Of a DNA stretch of 64,000 nt, positions 16,871-25,065 are shown piece by piece. Positions within the stretch are counted from its first letter, which is position 1; every line of letters begins with the position of its first letter. The translations under genes were made by a program, and so were the position numbers. The notes below the pieces were generated by a model. That model searched no databases. It was given only the letters and a program-made list of their open reading frames with translations, and was not told where the DNA came from. Origin of the DNA: Candidatus Gastranaerophilales bacterium (GTDB taxonomy: Bacteria; Cyanobacteriota; Vampirovibrionia; Gastranaerophilales; Gastranaerophilaceae); contig JAFYOU010000036.1 of assembly GCA_017560095.1 (NCBI GenBank), forward strand, positions 62,001-126,000. The letters run 5' to 3'.

Positions 16871-17650
16871 TTGGAAGAAATCTTAAAACAATTTGCACAA
16901 ATTTTTCCAGAAATTAATACGGCATTGGGTTCCGGCATTATGATTTTTTTGCGTCTTATTGGGATGATGAGACTAGCTCCTGTATTATCTAAAAGCGAAA
17001 TACCTTCAATGGTTAGGTTATCTTTTGCGGTTATTTGCACAATTATTTTAGTTGGAGTAATCAAACCTGCTCCCCCAACTCCAGAAACTCCCATATTTCT
17101 TTGTATGTTTTTGAATTTTATGTTCGGAGCTTTAATCGGCTTTGTTGCAAATTGTATTTTGACTGCCGTTTTAACGGGCGGAGATATGATTAATACACAA
17201 ATGGGATTATCATCCGCAATGATTATGGATCCAAGCACAAAAAGCCAAGTTAGTATGATGGCAAACTTTTTTTCTGTACTTGCGATGTTAATTTTTATTT
17301 ATTCCGGTGGAATTTATTGGCTTTTTAATGCGTTAATTAAAAGTTTTGAATTATTCCCAATGTACAGCGTTAATTTTCATTTTGAAAATATTGTCAACAT
17401 TCAATACTTAAGCCAAGTCACAGGAAACATTTTATTTATGGGATTACATATTGCAGGACCAGTACTATTAGCCACAATGGCACAAGATATAATTTTGGGT
17501 ATTATATCTAAAACAGCTCCTCAAATTAATGTTTTTTCTTTAAGCTTCTTATTCAAACCAGTTATGGGCGCTTTTATTTTAATTGTAATTTTACCGATGT
17601 TGATTAACGTAATTACAGATTATTTAGTAGCACACGCAAACATTTTCTAA
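16871..17650 (+). CDS. fliR: Flagellar export gate protein FliR
   Basis: A 259-aa membrane protein with six or so helices. Typical features are the N-terminal FLRLIGMMRLAPVLSKSEIP, the GALIGFVANCILTAVLTGGD segment, and GLHIAGPVLLATMAQDIILG near residue 195. It is the single FliR subunit that closes the export gate and binds FlhB. The start is TTG at 16871 with an AGGAG site 7 nt upstream; no ATG is available at the right place. It ends the operon, convergent with bioY (1-bp gap). flhB and flhA are not in this window. Confidence 0.93.
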   Translation: MEEILKQFAQIFPEINTALGSGIMIFLRLIGMMRLAPVLSKSEIPSMVRLSFAVICTIILVGVIKPAPPTPETPIFLCMFLNFMFGALIGFVANCILTAVLTGGDMINTQMGLSSAMIMDPSTKSQVSMMANFFSVLAMLIFIYSGGIYWLFNALIKSFELFPMYSVNFHFENIVNIQYLSQVTGNILFMGLHIAGPVLLATMAQDIILGIISKTAPQINVFSLSFLFKPVMGAFILIVILPMLINVITDYLVAHANIF

Positions 17651-17651
17651 A

Positions 17652-18344
17652 CTAAATCTGGTTAACTCTTTTTTTTCTATCCATTTTAGGCTTCATACAA
17701 ACCCATAAAACATTTTTTATATATGGTGCAATTAAAATAATTAATATACTAAAAATAATGTCATACAAAATATTGCCCAAACTAATTTCAGTTAAAATAG
17801 GAATCACTAAACCGAAACTAATTACTTTAAATATTGCTAAAATTATACAATATAACAATCCGCATGCATGAATTGACAAAACCCCAAAAATTGCAGCAAA
17901 TGTTCTGTGCAAAATATTTCTTGATATTTTTAATACATGGCTAATTATTGCTATAGCAAAGAAAAAACCTAACATATAGCCAAAAAGATAATTTTGAAGA
18001 TAATCAAATCCTCCACCAAAAACAAAAATTGGCCAAACAAAAAAACCTACAATCAAATAACAAACAAACATTAATATTGAGTAACTTTTACCCAAAATAT
18101 AAATTACAAATATCATTGCAGGCAATAAAGGGCTATAAGAAACTTTCTTTGAAAAAGCAACTAATCCCTCCACAGGAATAAACTTCATCCAAGGATGAGA
18201 AAAATTGATTTGAGTAAATGTAGCTACAATCAATATTAAAAAACACAATCCACAAACAACCAAAGTCCCAATTGAAAGAGGGGTTGGTTCGCCTTTATGA
18301 ATATATTGCTGAAAAATATCTTTATAACGTTTGTTGTTTATCAT
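17652..18344 (-). CDS. bioY: Probable BioY biotin transporter subunit
   Basis: A 230-aa protein with about six membrane helices. The segment YLFGYMLGFFFAIAIISHV near 120, followed by a short cytoplasmic loop and FAAIFGVLSIHACGLLY, fits the substrate-binding subunit BioY of ECF-type biotin uptake. The C-terminus is basic. Sequence divergence is high, so the call rests on layout as well as motif. Biotin is needed by OadA (30239-32041) and attached by BirA (32301-32867), and no biotin synthesis genes are in the window, which makes biotin uptake sensible. An AGAGAG site precedes the ATG. Confidence 0.65.
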   Translation of the reverse strand: MINNKRYKDIFQQYIHKGEPTPLSIGTLVVCGLCFLILIVATFTQINFSHPWMKFIPVEGLVAFSKKVSYSPLLPAMIFVIYILGKSYSILMFVCYLIVGFFVWPIFVFGGGFDYLQNYLFGYMLGFFFAIAIISHVLKISRNILHRTFAAIFGVLSIHACGLLYCIILAIFKVISFGLVIPILTEISLGNILYDIIFSILIILIAPYIKNVLWVCMKPKMDRKKRVNQI

Positions 18345-18379
18345 AAACTCTCTTTAATGTTTTAATTTTAACATTAAGG

Positions 18380-18886
18380 TTAATTTTGTTCGACTACTTT
18401 TGCTAATTCACTATATAAATCTTTATATTTTTTATCAAAAATATTTTCACTCCACATAATTAAAGCGTCTTCGTTGTTATCTTGATAATATTTTTTTCTA
18501 ACCCCTAAAGATTTAAAGCCAAATTTTTCATACAGATGTATCGCTCTTTCATTTGATATTCGAACTTCAAGAGTGATGTATTTAATTTTTTCTCTATAAC
18601 ATTCATCAATCATTGATAGAATTAATCTATGGGCAAGTTTTTTATTTTGAAAATCAGGATGAATAGAAACATTAGTAACATGAGCTTCATCCATAATCTT
18701 CCAAAAACCAATATAACCAATGCATCGATTATCATTTAAAATGCACTTATAGGTAGAAATTTTATTTGATAACTCAATTTGAAAAGACTCTTTCGACCAA
18801 TGATGTGCACCGTAACACAACTCTTCAATTTGAAGAATTGAATCAATATCATCATGGGTCATTTCTCGAATTATAAAGTTTTCCAT
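18380..18886 (-). CDS. rimI: Ribosomal protein S18-alanine N-acetyltransferase type (GNAT)
   Basis: A 168-aa GNAT acetyltransferase. Motif A (acetyl-CoA binding) is HPDFQNKKLAHRLILSMI at about residue 75, followed by LEVRISNERAIHLYEKFGF, the RimI signature. The N-terminus MENFIIREMTHDDIDSILQIE is typical. RimI acetylates the N-terminus of S18 and often sits near tsaD/tsaB; here tsaD is 18 kb away. The start shows a leaderless promoter: TATCAT preceded by TGC, 6 nt before the ATG at 18886, and no ribosome-binding site. Confidence 0.88.
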   Translation of the reverse strand: MENFIIREMTHDDIDSILQIEELCYGAHHWSKESFQIELSNKISTYKCILNDNRCIGYIGFWKIMDEAHVTNVSIHPDFQNKKLAHRLILSMIDECYREKIKYITLEVRISNERAIHLYEKFGFKSLGVRKKYYQDNNEDALIMWSENIFDKKYKDLYSELAKVVEQN

Positions 18887-18892
18887 AGCTTT

Positions 18893-18898
18893 ATGATA
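18893..18898 (-). promoter_or_regulatory. Extended -10 box 6 nt before rimI (leaderless type)
   Basis: Minus strand TGCTATCAT, an extended -10, then 6 nt and the ATG at 18886. Confidence 0.5.
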
Positions 18899-18926
18899 GC
18901 ACAGAGTTTTACATAAAATATATCAT

Positions 18927-19319
18927 TTACTCATACTGTGCAAATTCTTTTGATAATTCTTCCCAACTTTCACGCTCCAAAGTCAGTGCATGAGACCAGA
19001 ATTTTTCAATTTTATAAATATCTCTTTGTTCTTGATTCATAATATGAACTACAACTTCACCATAATCAAGCAAATTCCATTTTGACATTCTTTCAGATTC
19101 CTCACCAAGAGGTAACCTTTTGAAAATATCTTTAATTTTTTTTCTTACATTTTCAGTTAAAGCCCTAATATGCGGAGTTGATGAACCCGTTGCAATGATA
19201 AAAAAATCAGACAATGATGAAACATTAGCAACATTTAAAATAACTATGTCATGTGCTTTATTATCATCTAAAAACCTTGCAATAGAGCTCGCAAATTTTT
19301 CACTTGTTATATTTTCCAT
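18927..19319 (-). CDS. rsfS: Ribosomal silencing factor RsfS
   Basis: RsfS binds ribosomal protein L14 and blocks subunit joining in starvation. The 130-aa protein shows VANVSSLSDFFIIATGSSTPHIRAL, here about residues 26-50, and the WNLLDYGEVVVHIMNQEQRDIY segment near 85, both family signatures. It lies 9 bp downstream of ricT on the same strand, with an AAGGAAT site, so the two are co-transcribed. Confidence 0.94.
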   Translation of the reverse strand: MENITSEKFASSIARFLDDNKAHDIVILNVANVSSLSDFFIIATGSSTPHIRALTENVRKKIKDIFKRLPLGEESERMSKWNLLDYGEVVVHIMNQEQRDIYKIEKFWSHALTLERESWEELSKEFAQYE

Positions 19320-19328
19320 TTTAATTCC

Positions 19329-20243
19329 TTATATATTTCCTGTTGATGAATTTTTATCATCTTCCAAAGATTTTATATCAACAATCTCGTCTTCTTGATA
19401 ATTTAGGTTATTATCAATATCAATATCGATATTAACCTCACCATCAATCATTTCTATTTCACATCTTTTGTATTCTTTAATTTTGCCATCTTCAATTTTA
19501 GCACTAACTGTTTGCTTCAAAAAATTAACCATGAAAATTTTAGCAACGCCATCCGGTGTCATAATACCAGAGCCAACGGGTGGCAATGTTTTAGCTGCTT
19601 CTAAATAATTTTTATACTCGTAATTTAAGCAACACAAAAGTCTTCCGCACGCACCAGTAATTTTTCCTGGAGTAATTGGAATCCCTTGATCTTTGGCTAA
19701 TTTTGTATTTACTTGCTCAAATTTTTTCAAAAATCTGCAACAACAATAATCTTGTCCACAAACACCTTGCCCTTGAAGAATTGAGGTTTCGTCTCGAACA
19801 CCAATGTGTCTCAAATCAATTCTAACTCTTTTAAATTCCTGAGTTAAATCTTTTAAAAGCTCGCGAAAATCCACACGCTCGGGAGCTGTGTAATAAAAAG
19901 TGATTTTTTTTCTATCAAAAGTATATCTTGCTTGAGTAAATTTCATCACAAGACCACGTTTTTGTGCAAAATCTCTACACTTATAAAAAGCTTTTACTTC
20001 AAGTTCTTGTTGTTCTGCATATGTTTTCATATCTTCATCTGTCATTATTCGAACAACAGACAAAGGCTCCGGCTTATGTTTTTCCCATAAATGCTGAATT
20101 TCACTATTTACCAAAAAAACTTGAAAAACTTCTTCACCTTTATCAGTTCTAACTAATACATATTGCCCATGCTTAATATTTGCATTATCAGCGACCTTCA
20201 AAGGGTGAAATTGATTTTTAATTATACGTACTGCAAATTTCAT
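19329..20243 (-). CDS. ricT: PSP1/RicT-family protein
   Basis: RicT (YaaT) is a PSP1-domain protein that in Bacillus works with RicA and RicF in mRNA maturation by RNase Y and binds an Fe-S cluster. The cysteine-rich signature is complete here: GVCGQDYCCCRFL and GACGRLLCCLNYEY. The PSP1 domain follows. I chose the ATG at 20243 (MKFAVRIIKNQ) because a TATAAT lies 7 nt upstream; a longer reading would start 36 nt earlier and read through the box. The acidic C-terminus (residues 270-305) is variable. ricT leads rsfS; rimI is separated by its own promoter. PSP1 proteins occur in Firmicutes and Cyanobacteria, which agrees with the proposed lineage. Confidence 0.92.
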   Translation of the reverse strand: MKFAVRIIKNQFHPLKVADNANIKHGQYVLVRTDKGEEVFQVFLVNSEIQHLWEKHKPEPLSVVRIMTDEDMKTYAEQQELEVKAFYKCRDFAQKRGLVMKFTQARYTFDRKKITFYYTAPERVDFRELLKDLTQEFKRVRIDLRHIGVRDETSILQGQGVCGQDYCCCRFLKKFEQVNTKLAKDQGIPITPGKITGACGRLLCCLNYEYKNYLEAAKTLPPVGSGIMTPDGVAKIFMVNFLKQTVSAKIEDGKIKEYKRCEIEMIDGEVNIDIDIDNNLNYQEDEIVDIKSLEDDKNSSTGNI

Positions 20244-20250
20244 AAGTTTA

Positions 20251-20256
20251 ATTATA
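20251..20256 (-). promoter_or_regulatory. -10 box 7 nt before ricT (leaderless type)
   Basis: Minus-strand TATAAT, 7 nt, then ATG at 20243; no ribosome-binding site. Confidence 0.55.
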
Positions 20257-20355
20257 ACGAAAAAGTGGATTGGTTGCAAAAAATTCTCCCCTTTTTAAAC
20301 TAATTTAGGTCTTAAATACCTTTTAAAAACAGCGGCTTTATAATAAAATATTCAA

Positions 20356-23241
20356 ATGGAAAAAAATTATAATTTAAGTTTCAAAAAGAACGATATTGAA
20401 AAGCTATTATTGAATTTGGACCAAAATCCATATTCGCAAAAAAACAAAGATTTTAGATTTACCTTGTCTTTAATATATGAACTTGTTGAAGAAGAATTTG
20501 CAGATACTTTTGATACAAAAAACCCTATTTTAAGACAAACGGAAGTATCATTAAACAACGAAGAAAATAATGCTTCTATTTTTATCACGCCACCATATAG
20601 CTTTGATTATTATTTAAAACAAAAAGGTTCGCTATATCGTCTAAGACCCGAATACAAAGGATCTGAATATGGTTATAAAATCAACCTAAATATGTTTTTT
20701 GAATATTTTACAGGAGTTGATGAAAACTTGGATTTATCAGATTGTTCTGAAAATTACAAATTTTATTTTAATTTAGTTCAGTTTGTTAAAAAAACTGTTG
20801 AAAAATTACACTTCATTCCCGCTGTAAATTTTAAAAAAGAAACCTTTAGTGTTTATTATGAACCATATTTTAAAAATAAAGATTTTGTAAGCGCATATTG
20901 TTCGATTGTTGAAAACAATATATTAGATGCACAGACAACAAAAAAATTAATTGAAAAGTATTTAAATTATTTAATTTTTACATTTCTAGGCGTTAAACAT
21001 TACCGCTTTAAAGACTTAAAGGCTGCGCCATTCTTAGTTAAAAATCAACTTCAAAAAAGAATGTTTAAAGGTCATGACTTAGCATCCGACATTCAAACTT
21101 GGTTTGATGAAATGAGCCTTGGAAGCTATGAAATTATTCCAGTATTTAATATTGAAAAAATAAATGATGAAAAATTCTTATTAAGAATTTTAGCTAAAGA
21201 TAAAAATACAAATGAAATTATAGACCTTGAAAAATTAAATGATGAACAAAAAATCCTAATAGAAAAACAAATAAATTGGGCAACAAAATACATTGAAGAT
21301 CTTGAAGATGTGACAATGGAGCTTGATTTATCAGGTGTTTATAAATTAATTACGCAAATTACATATTATTTATCTCAAGCTGGTATGGAAGTAAATCTTC
21401 CTGAAGGCCTAGATAACGTAATTATTCCTCGTGCTTCAATTAATGCCAAAGTTAAAGCAAAACGCCTTGATGATTTAAAAGAAATATTAGCAAATCCAAA
21501 TGGCTCAACTATTTCTCTTGATGAAATCATGAGTTTCAAAGTTGAAATTGCACTTGGAGATGGCGAAAAAATTTCAGCTGAAGAATTTAAAGAATTAGCT
21601 AAAAATTCCCATGGTTTAATTAAATATAAAGATAGATATTTATTAATTGATAAAGAAGAAACAGATAAATTACTTGCGCGTCTTGAAAAAGCGCCAAATC
21701 TAAATGTCAATAAAATGCAGCTATTGCATAATGCATTGTCTGGTAAAATTGATGAATATGACTTCGATTATGATGAAGCATTTGCTCGTGTAATATCCGA
21801 TTTTACCAAAGTTGAAGATATTACTCTTCCAGAAAAACTAGAAGGAACATTAAGGGCTTATCAAGAAATTGGCTTTAGATGGCTTTATACAAACATTAAC
21901 AAAGGTTTTGGTTGTTGTATAGCAGACGATATGGGTCTTGGTAAAACGATTCAAGTTATCAGTTTAATTTTAAAATTAAAAGAAGAAAAAAGACTAAAAC
22001 AACCAGTTCTTGTAGTTTGTCCAACAACATTAATGGGTAACTGGAAGCGTGAGTTAAACACATTTTCGCCAAGTTTAAATGTTTTAACTTATCATGGATT
22101 CAATCGTGAATTTTCAACAAATTGCGACGTTATTTTAACAACTTACGCAATATTAAGAATCGATCTAGAAAAATTCCAAAAAACAAACTGGGATTTATTA
22201 ATTATTGACGAAGCTCAAAATATTAAAAACCCATCAACAAGCCAAACCCAAGCAATTAAAGCTATTAAAGCCAATATGAAAGTAGCAATGACAGGTACTC
22301 CTGTTGAAAATAGATTATCTGAGCTTTGGTCAATTTTTGATTTTATAAATAAGGGTTATCTGGGTTCTTTAACAGATTTTTCAAAAAATTATTCTATTCC
22401 AATTGAAAGGTTTAAAGAATTAACAAGAGCTCAAAAACTTAAAAAAGCAATTAGCCCATTTATGCTAAGACGCTTAAAAACAGATAAAACAATTATTTCA
22501 GATTTACCAGAAAAAGTTGTTTTAGATGATTATTGTTATTTAACAAAAGCTCAAGTTGCACTATATGAAAGAATTTTAAAAGATTCAATGGATAATATCA
22601 CTAAATCTGAATCAAAAATATCCAGACGAGGTGCAATTTTCAAACTAATTACCAATTTAAAACAGGTTTGTAATCATCCATATCATTACTTAAAACATGG
22701 CGATATGTCAGCTAATGCATCAGGAAAAACTCAAAAATTAATTGATATTTTACATAATATTGTTGAAAACAATGAAAAAGTCCTTGTTTTTACTCAATAT
22801 AAAGAAATGGGTTCAATTCTTGAAAACATTATCGCTTCTGAATTTAATCAAAATCCATTATTTTTCCATGGTTCATTGAATGTTAAACAAAGAGAAGAAA
22901 TAATTAAAAGCTTCCAAGAAGATTTAGCTCAAAAAATAATGATTTTATCACTTAAAGCTGGTGGTTTAGGTTTGAACTTAACTTCTGCATCTAATGTAAT
23001 TCATTACGACTTATGGTGGAATCCAGCAGTTGAAGACCAAGCAACAGATAGAACATATCGTATCGGCCAAGATAAAAATGTTATGATTCATAGATTTATT
23101 ACATTATCAACTTTTGAAGAAAAAATTGATAAAATAATAAAAGATAAGCGCGAGCTTGCAAATGCTGCAGTGTTTGAAGGCGAAAGAACTATCACCGAAT
23201 TATCAGATGATGAGATTTATGAAATCTTTTCATTAGCGTGA
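20356..23241 (+). CDS. SNF2-family ATP-dependent helicase/translocase
   Basis: The C-terminal half is a SWI2/SNF2 ATPase: motif I ADDMGLGKT (about residue 518), Ia VVCPTTLMGNWKRE, II IIDEAQNIKN (DEAQ), III AMTGTPVENRLSELWSIFDF, V LKAGGLGLNLTSAS and VI QATDRTYRIGQ. Residues 1-490 form an acidic N-terminal region rich in Asp, Glu and Lys, with the SNF2 helicase-associated layout but no zinc-binding SWIM cysteines. Length 961 aa. Bacterial members translocate on DNA and are linked to RNA polymerase recycling (RapA), repair or defence; here no nuclease or methylase is adjacent, so a defence role is not supported. A TAAAAT lies 6 nt before the ATG. Confidence 0.93.
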   Translation: MEKNYNLSFKKNDIEKLLLNLDQNPYSQKNKDFRFTLSLIYELVEEEFADTFDTKNPILRQTEVSLNNEENNASIFITPPYSFDYYLKQKGSLYRLRPEYKGSEYGYKINLNMFFEYFTGVDENLDLSDCSENYKFYFNLVQFVKKTVEKLHFIPAVNFKKETFSVYYEPYFKNKDFVSAYCSIVENNILDAQTTKKLIEKYLNYLIFTFLGVKHYRFKDLKAAPFLVKNQLQKRMFKGHDLASDIQTWFDEMSLGSYEIIPVFNIEKINDEKFLLRILAKDKNTNEIIDLEKLNDEQKILIEKQINWATKYIEDLEDVTMELDLSGVYKLITQITYYLSQAGMEVNLPEGLDNVIIPRASINAKVKAKRLDDLKEILANPNGSTISLDEIMSFKVEIALGDGEKISAEEFKELAKNSHGLIKYKDRYLLIDKEETDKLLARLEKAPNLNVNKMQLLHNALSGKIDEYDFDYDEAFARVISDFTKVEDITLPEKLEGTLRAYQEIGFRWLYTNINKGFGCCIADDMGLGKTIQVISLILKLKEEKRLKQPVLVVCPTTLMGNWKRELNTFSPSLNVLTYHGFNREFSTNCDVILTTYAILRIDLEKFQKTNWDLLIIDEAQNIKNPSTSQTQAIKAIKANMKVAMTGTPVENRLSELWSIFDFINKGYLGSLTDFSKNYSIPIERFKELTRAQKLKKAISPFMLRRLKTDKTIISDLPEKVVLDDYCYLTKAQVALYERILKDSMDNITKSESKISRRGAIFKLITNLKQVCNHPYHYLKHGDMSANASGKTQKLIDILHNIVENNEKVLVFTQYKEMGSILENIIASEFNQNPLFFHGSLNVKQREEIIKSFQEDLAQKIMILSLKAGGLGLNLTSASNVIHYDLWWNPAVEDQATDRTYRIGQDKNVMIHRFITLSTFEEKIDKIIKDKRELANAAVFEGERTITELSDDEIYEIFSLA

Positions 23242-23390
23242 GACGAGTGAGCCTAGCCAGACTTGGCTTGGCGAATGAAGGCGAGCGCATAGGTGTGTGA
23301 AGCTCGCAGGTGGCTGCGATGAGCAGGCAGCAAGAGCGGAAACCGTACCAAGGCGACGTAAAAATCTTTGATTTCACAGGAGCAAAAAGC
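23242..23390 (+). repeat. GC-rich structured element, copy A
   Basis: A GC-rich island in an AT-rich background, starting right after the SNF2 stop codon. Hairpins: AGCCA-GACT-TGGCT (23255-23268), CTGC-GATGA-GCAG (23314-23326) and AAATC-TTT-GATTT (23362-23374). GAAACCGT lies between hairpins 2 and 3, and CAGGAGCA follows the last. The same order occurs in copy B at 40207-40375. It has no ribosome-binding site or start of a plausible gene. Confidence 0.7.
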
Positions 23391-23404
23391 ATAAAGGAGG
23401 AAAA

Positions 23405-24061
23405 ATGCTTTTAGATTTAATTAAAAATAGAAAAAGTGTTCGAGAATATACAGAACAAAAAATTTCACATGAAGACTTGAAAAAAATCCTAGAAGCAGGT
23501 TATTACGCTCCTTCTTGGATGAATGTTCAACCTTGGAAATTTATTGCAGTTGAAAATCAAGAAACAAAAAATTTATTGTGTGAATTATCTTCTCATCAAC
23601 CACACGTTAAAAATGCTTCTGCTTTAATTATATGCGTAGCAGATAAAAATAGTTGGTCTAAAAAAGAATTCGGAGAAGTTCTTGCAAGTCGTGGCATAGG
23701 CGAAGAAGGAAGAGAAAAAATATTTTCTATTCCAATGTTTTACCCTGTTTTATTAGGTGAAGATAAAGTTCTTATGAGAACAGTTGAACAAGTAACTTAT
23801 GCAGTTTCTTATATGATGCTAGAAGCAAAAAGCTTAGGGATTGATTCTTGTATAATTGGTGCTCTTCAAAACGAAGCAACAGTGATTAAAAACCCTGAAT
23901 TATTTGAAAAAGTTAATGAAAAACTTGGTTTAACTAAAGATGATGTGATTATAACTATCATTACTCTAGGTTATGCAAAAGAAGATACTCCAACTGTTAA
24001 ACAAAGAAAAGATTTTGATAAAGTAGTTTATTTTGAAACCATTAAAAACCACCTTAACTAA
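23405..24061 (+). CDS. Nitroreductase-family protein
   Basis: A 218-aa flavin-dependent oxidoreductase of the nitroreductase superfamily. The FMN-binding start is RKSVREYTEQKI (about residues 9-20), followed by LEAGYYAPSWMNVQPWKFIAV, the family pattern. The C-terminal VIITIITLGYAKE closes the fold. A strong AAAGGAGG site precedes the ATG. It follows the GC-rich element and may be co-transcribed with the SNF2 gene only if the element does not terminate transcription. Substrates of this family vary (quinones, nitroaromatics, flavins) and cannot be told. Confidence 0.9.
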   Translation: MLLDLIKNRKSVREYTEQKISHEDLKKILEAGYYAPSWMNVQPWKFIAVENQETKNLLCELSSHQPHVKNASALIICVADKNSWSKKEFGEVLASRGIGEEGREKIFSIPMFYPVLLGEDKVLMRTVEQVTYAVSYMMLEAKSLGIDSCIIGALQNEATVIKNPELFEKVNEKLGLTKDDVIITIITLGYAKEDTPTVKQRKDFDKVVYFETIKNHLN

Positions 24062-24084
24062 CCCAAAAGATTATAAATATAATT

Positions 24085-24140
24085 AAATAAACTATCGAGT
24101 TAGGTAATTTATTTTCACCTTTACTAGCGATAGTTTATTT
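24085..24140 (+). promoter_or_regulatory. Hairpin covering the 5' leader of the histidine kinase gene
   Basis: AAATAAACTATCG (24085-24097) and its exact complement (24128-24140) with a 30-nt loop, ending 2 nt before the ATG at 24143. A TATAAT at 24078-24083 would start transcription near 24090. The leader would then fold almost entirely and leave no ribosome-binding site free. Confidence 0.6.
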
Positions 24141-24142
24141 GT

Positions 24143-24793
24143 ATGGAAAAAACACTTGAAAAAGCACGTCTAATTGTAGATGAAAATGAAAAAGTCATTG
24201 CAAACATTTTACATGACATCAAAAGCCCTTTGTATAGCATCAAAATAGCGCTTCAAAATAAATTAGAATCTGAACTTAATAGAGACATCTTTGAAACAAC
24301 GCTTGATGTAATCAAATATATTGAGAATTTTTTAGTTAATTACAGCTTTAAAGATGGCAAATTTGAAAACAAAATTGCACTTTGCGATATTAAAAAAATA
24401 ATCAATCAAAAAATAGAAAACTATAAATATATTTTTATAAACAAAAATATCAACATAGATATGGTTTTAGATGATGATAATTACGAAACTAACTCAATTG
24501 AAATCTTTTTATCAAGCATAATTGGAAACATTATTTCTAATATGGCATTTCACGCAGCTAACAACATTAATGCATCAATTGAACTATACAAAAAAGATAA
24601 TTATATAATTACAGAATTCAAAAATTATTATTGCGATAAAAGCAATAACTTCAACATGGGTCTTGATTTTTGTCGTGAATTAGCAATTTTAACCAAAATT
24701 AATCTTAAATATTGCAAAACAAAAGATACAGTTATTGTTAAACTAAAAATTCCAACCCTAAAAGCTTCAAAGGGACAAATCATTAATATCTAG
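24143..24793 (+). CDS. Small soluble histidine-kinase-like protein
   Basis: The first 60 residues hold a dimerisation/phosphoacceptor helix with NILHDIKSPLYSIK (H24 in HDIKSP, like the HD(L/I)K(S/N)P box). Residues 100-210 are a GHKL ATPase-like domain with an N-box IIGNIISNMAFHA. A clear G1 (DxGxG) box is missing and the G2 region is weak, so activity may be lost or unusual. There is no sensor domain, membrane helix or response regulator next to it. The 216-aa protein overlaps the convergent gene at 24767-25042 by 27 bp. Confidence 0.7.
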   Translation: MEKTLEKARLIVDENEKVIANILHDIKSPLYSIKIALQNKLESELNRDIFETTLDVIKYIENFLVNYSFKDGKFENKIALCDIKKIINQKIENYKYIFINKNINIDMVLDDDNYETNSIEIFLSSIIGNIISNMAFHAANNINASIELYKKDNYIITEFKNYYCDKSNNFNMGLDFCRELAILTKINLKYCKTKDTVIVKLKIPTLKASKGQIINI

Positions 24794-25042
24794 AGGGTTT
24801 ACAGCTTTAACAGATAACTCTGCAATTAATTTTGCTACTTCGTAACCAGATAGCACAACTTCAAGAATTAACTGCGAATTAATTAAAATTTTGTCATCAT
24901 ATTCCATTGTTTCTTGATTTAACACAAGAAATTCAATGAAATCTTCACCGACATAAAGAATTTTGCCAAATTGGGCATCTGTTGCCCATCTTAAAAATAC
25001 GACCGTTTGTTCGAAAAGTTTTAGTTTTTGTATCATCCTCAT
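24767..25042 (-). CDS. Small hypothetical protein divergent from the lipoate ligase
   Basis: A 91-aa soluble protein (MRMIQKLKLFEQ...) that I do not recognise. It seems to be mainly beta strand (VGEDFIEFLVLNQETMEYDD) with a C-terminal helix. ATG codons at 25042 and 25036 are both possible; 25042 is favoured because a TATCAT lies exactly 6 nt upstream. The gene is divergent from lplA with only 23 bp between starts, and its 3' end overlaps the histidine kinase gene by 27 bp. Confidence 0.65.
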   Translation of the reverse strand: MRMIQKLKLFEQTVVFLRWATDAQFGKILYVGEDFIEFLVLNQETMEYDDKILINSQLILEVVLSGYEVAKLIAELSVKAVNPLDINDLSL

Positions 25043-25048
25043 ATTAAC

Positions 25049-25058
25049 ATGATATGAT
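25049..25058. promoter_or_regulatory. Two overlapping, divergent -10 boxes
   Basis: Plus strand TATGAT (25053-25058), 7 nt before the lplA ATG. Minus strand TATCAT (25054-25049), 6 nt before the ATG at 25042. The two boxes share 2 bp and the gap between start codons is 23 bp, so both genes are predicted to be leaderless from one two-way promoter. Confidence 0.6.
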
Positions 25059-25065
25059 TTTATTT

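Noticed and set aside
20356..23241. SNF2 helicase as part of a defence island
   Set aside because: Neighbours are housekeeping or metabolic genes; no nuclease, methylase, PLD or other defence partner is adjacent.
23192..23392. A 66-codon minus-strand frame over GC-rich element A
   Set aside because: It has no promoter or ribosome-binding site and overlaps the SNF2 3' end. A similar antisense frame occurs over element B (40171-40356); both come from the repeat.
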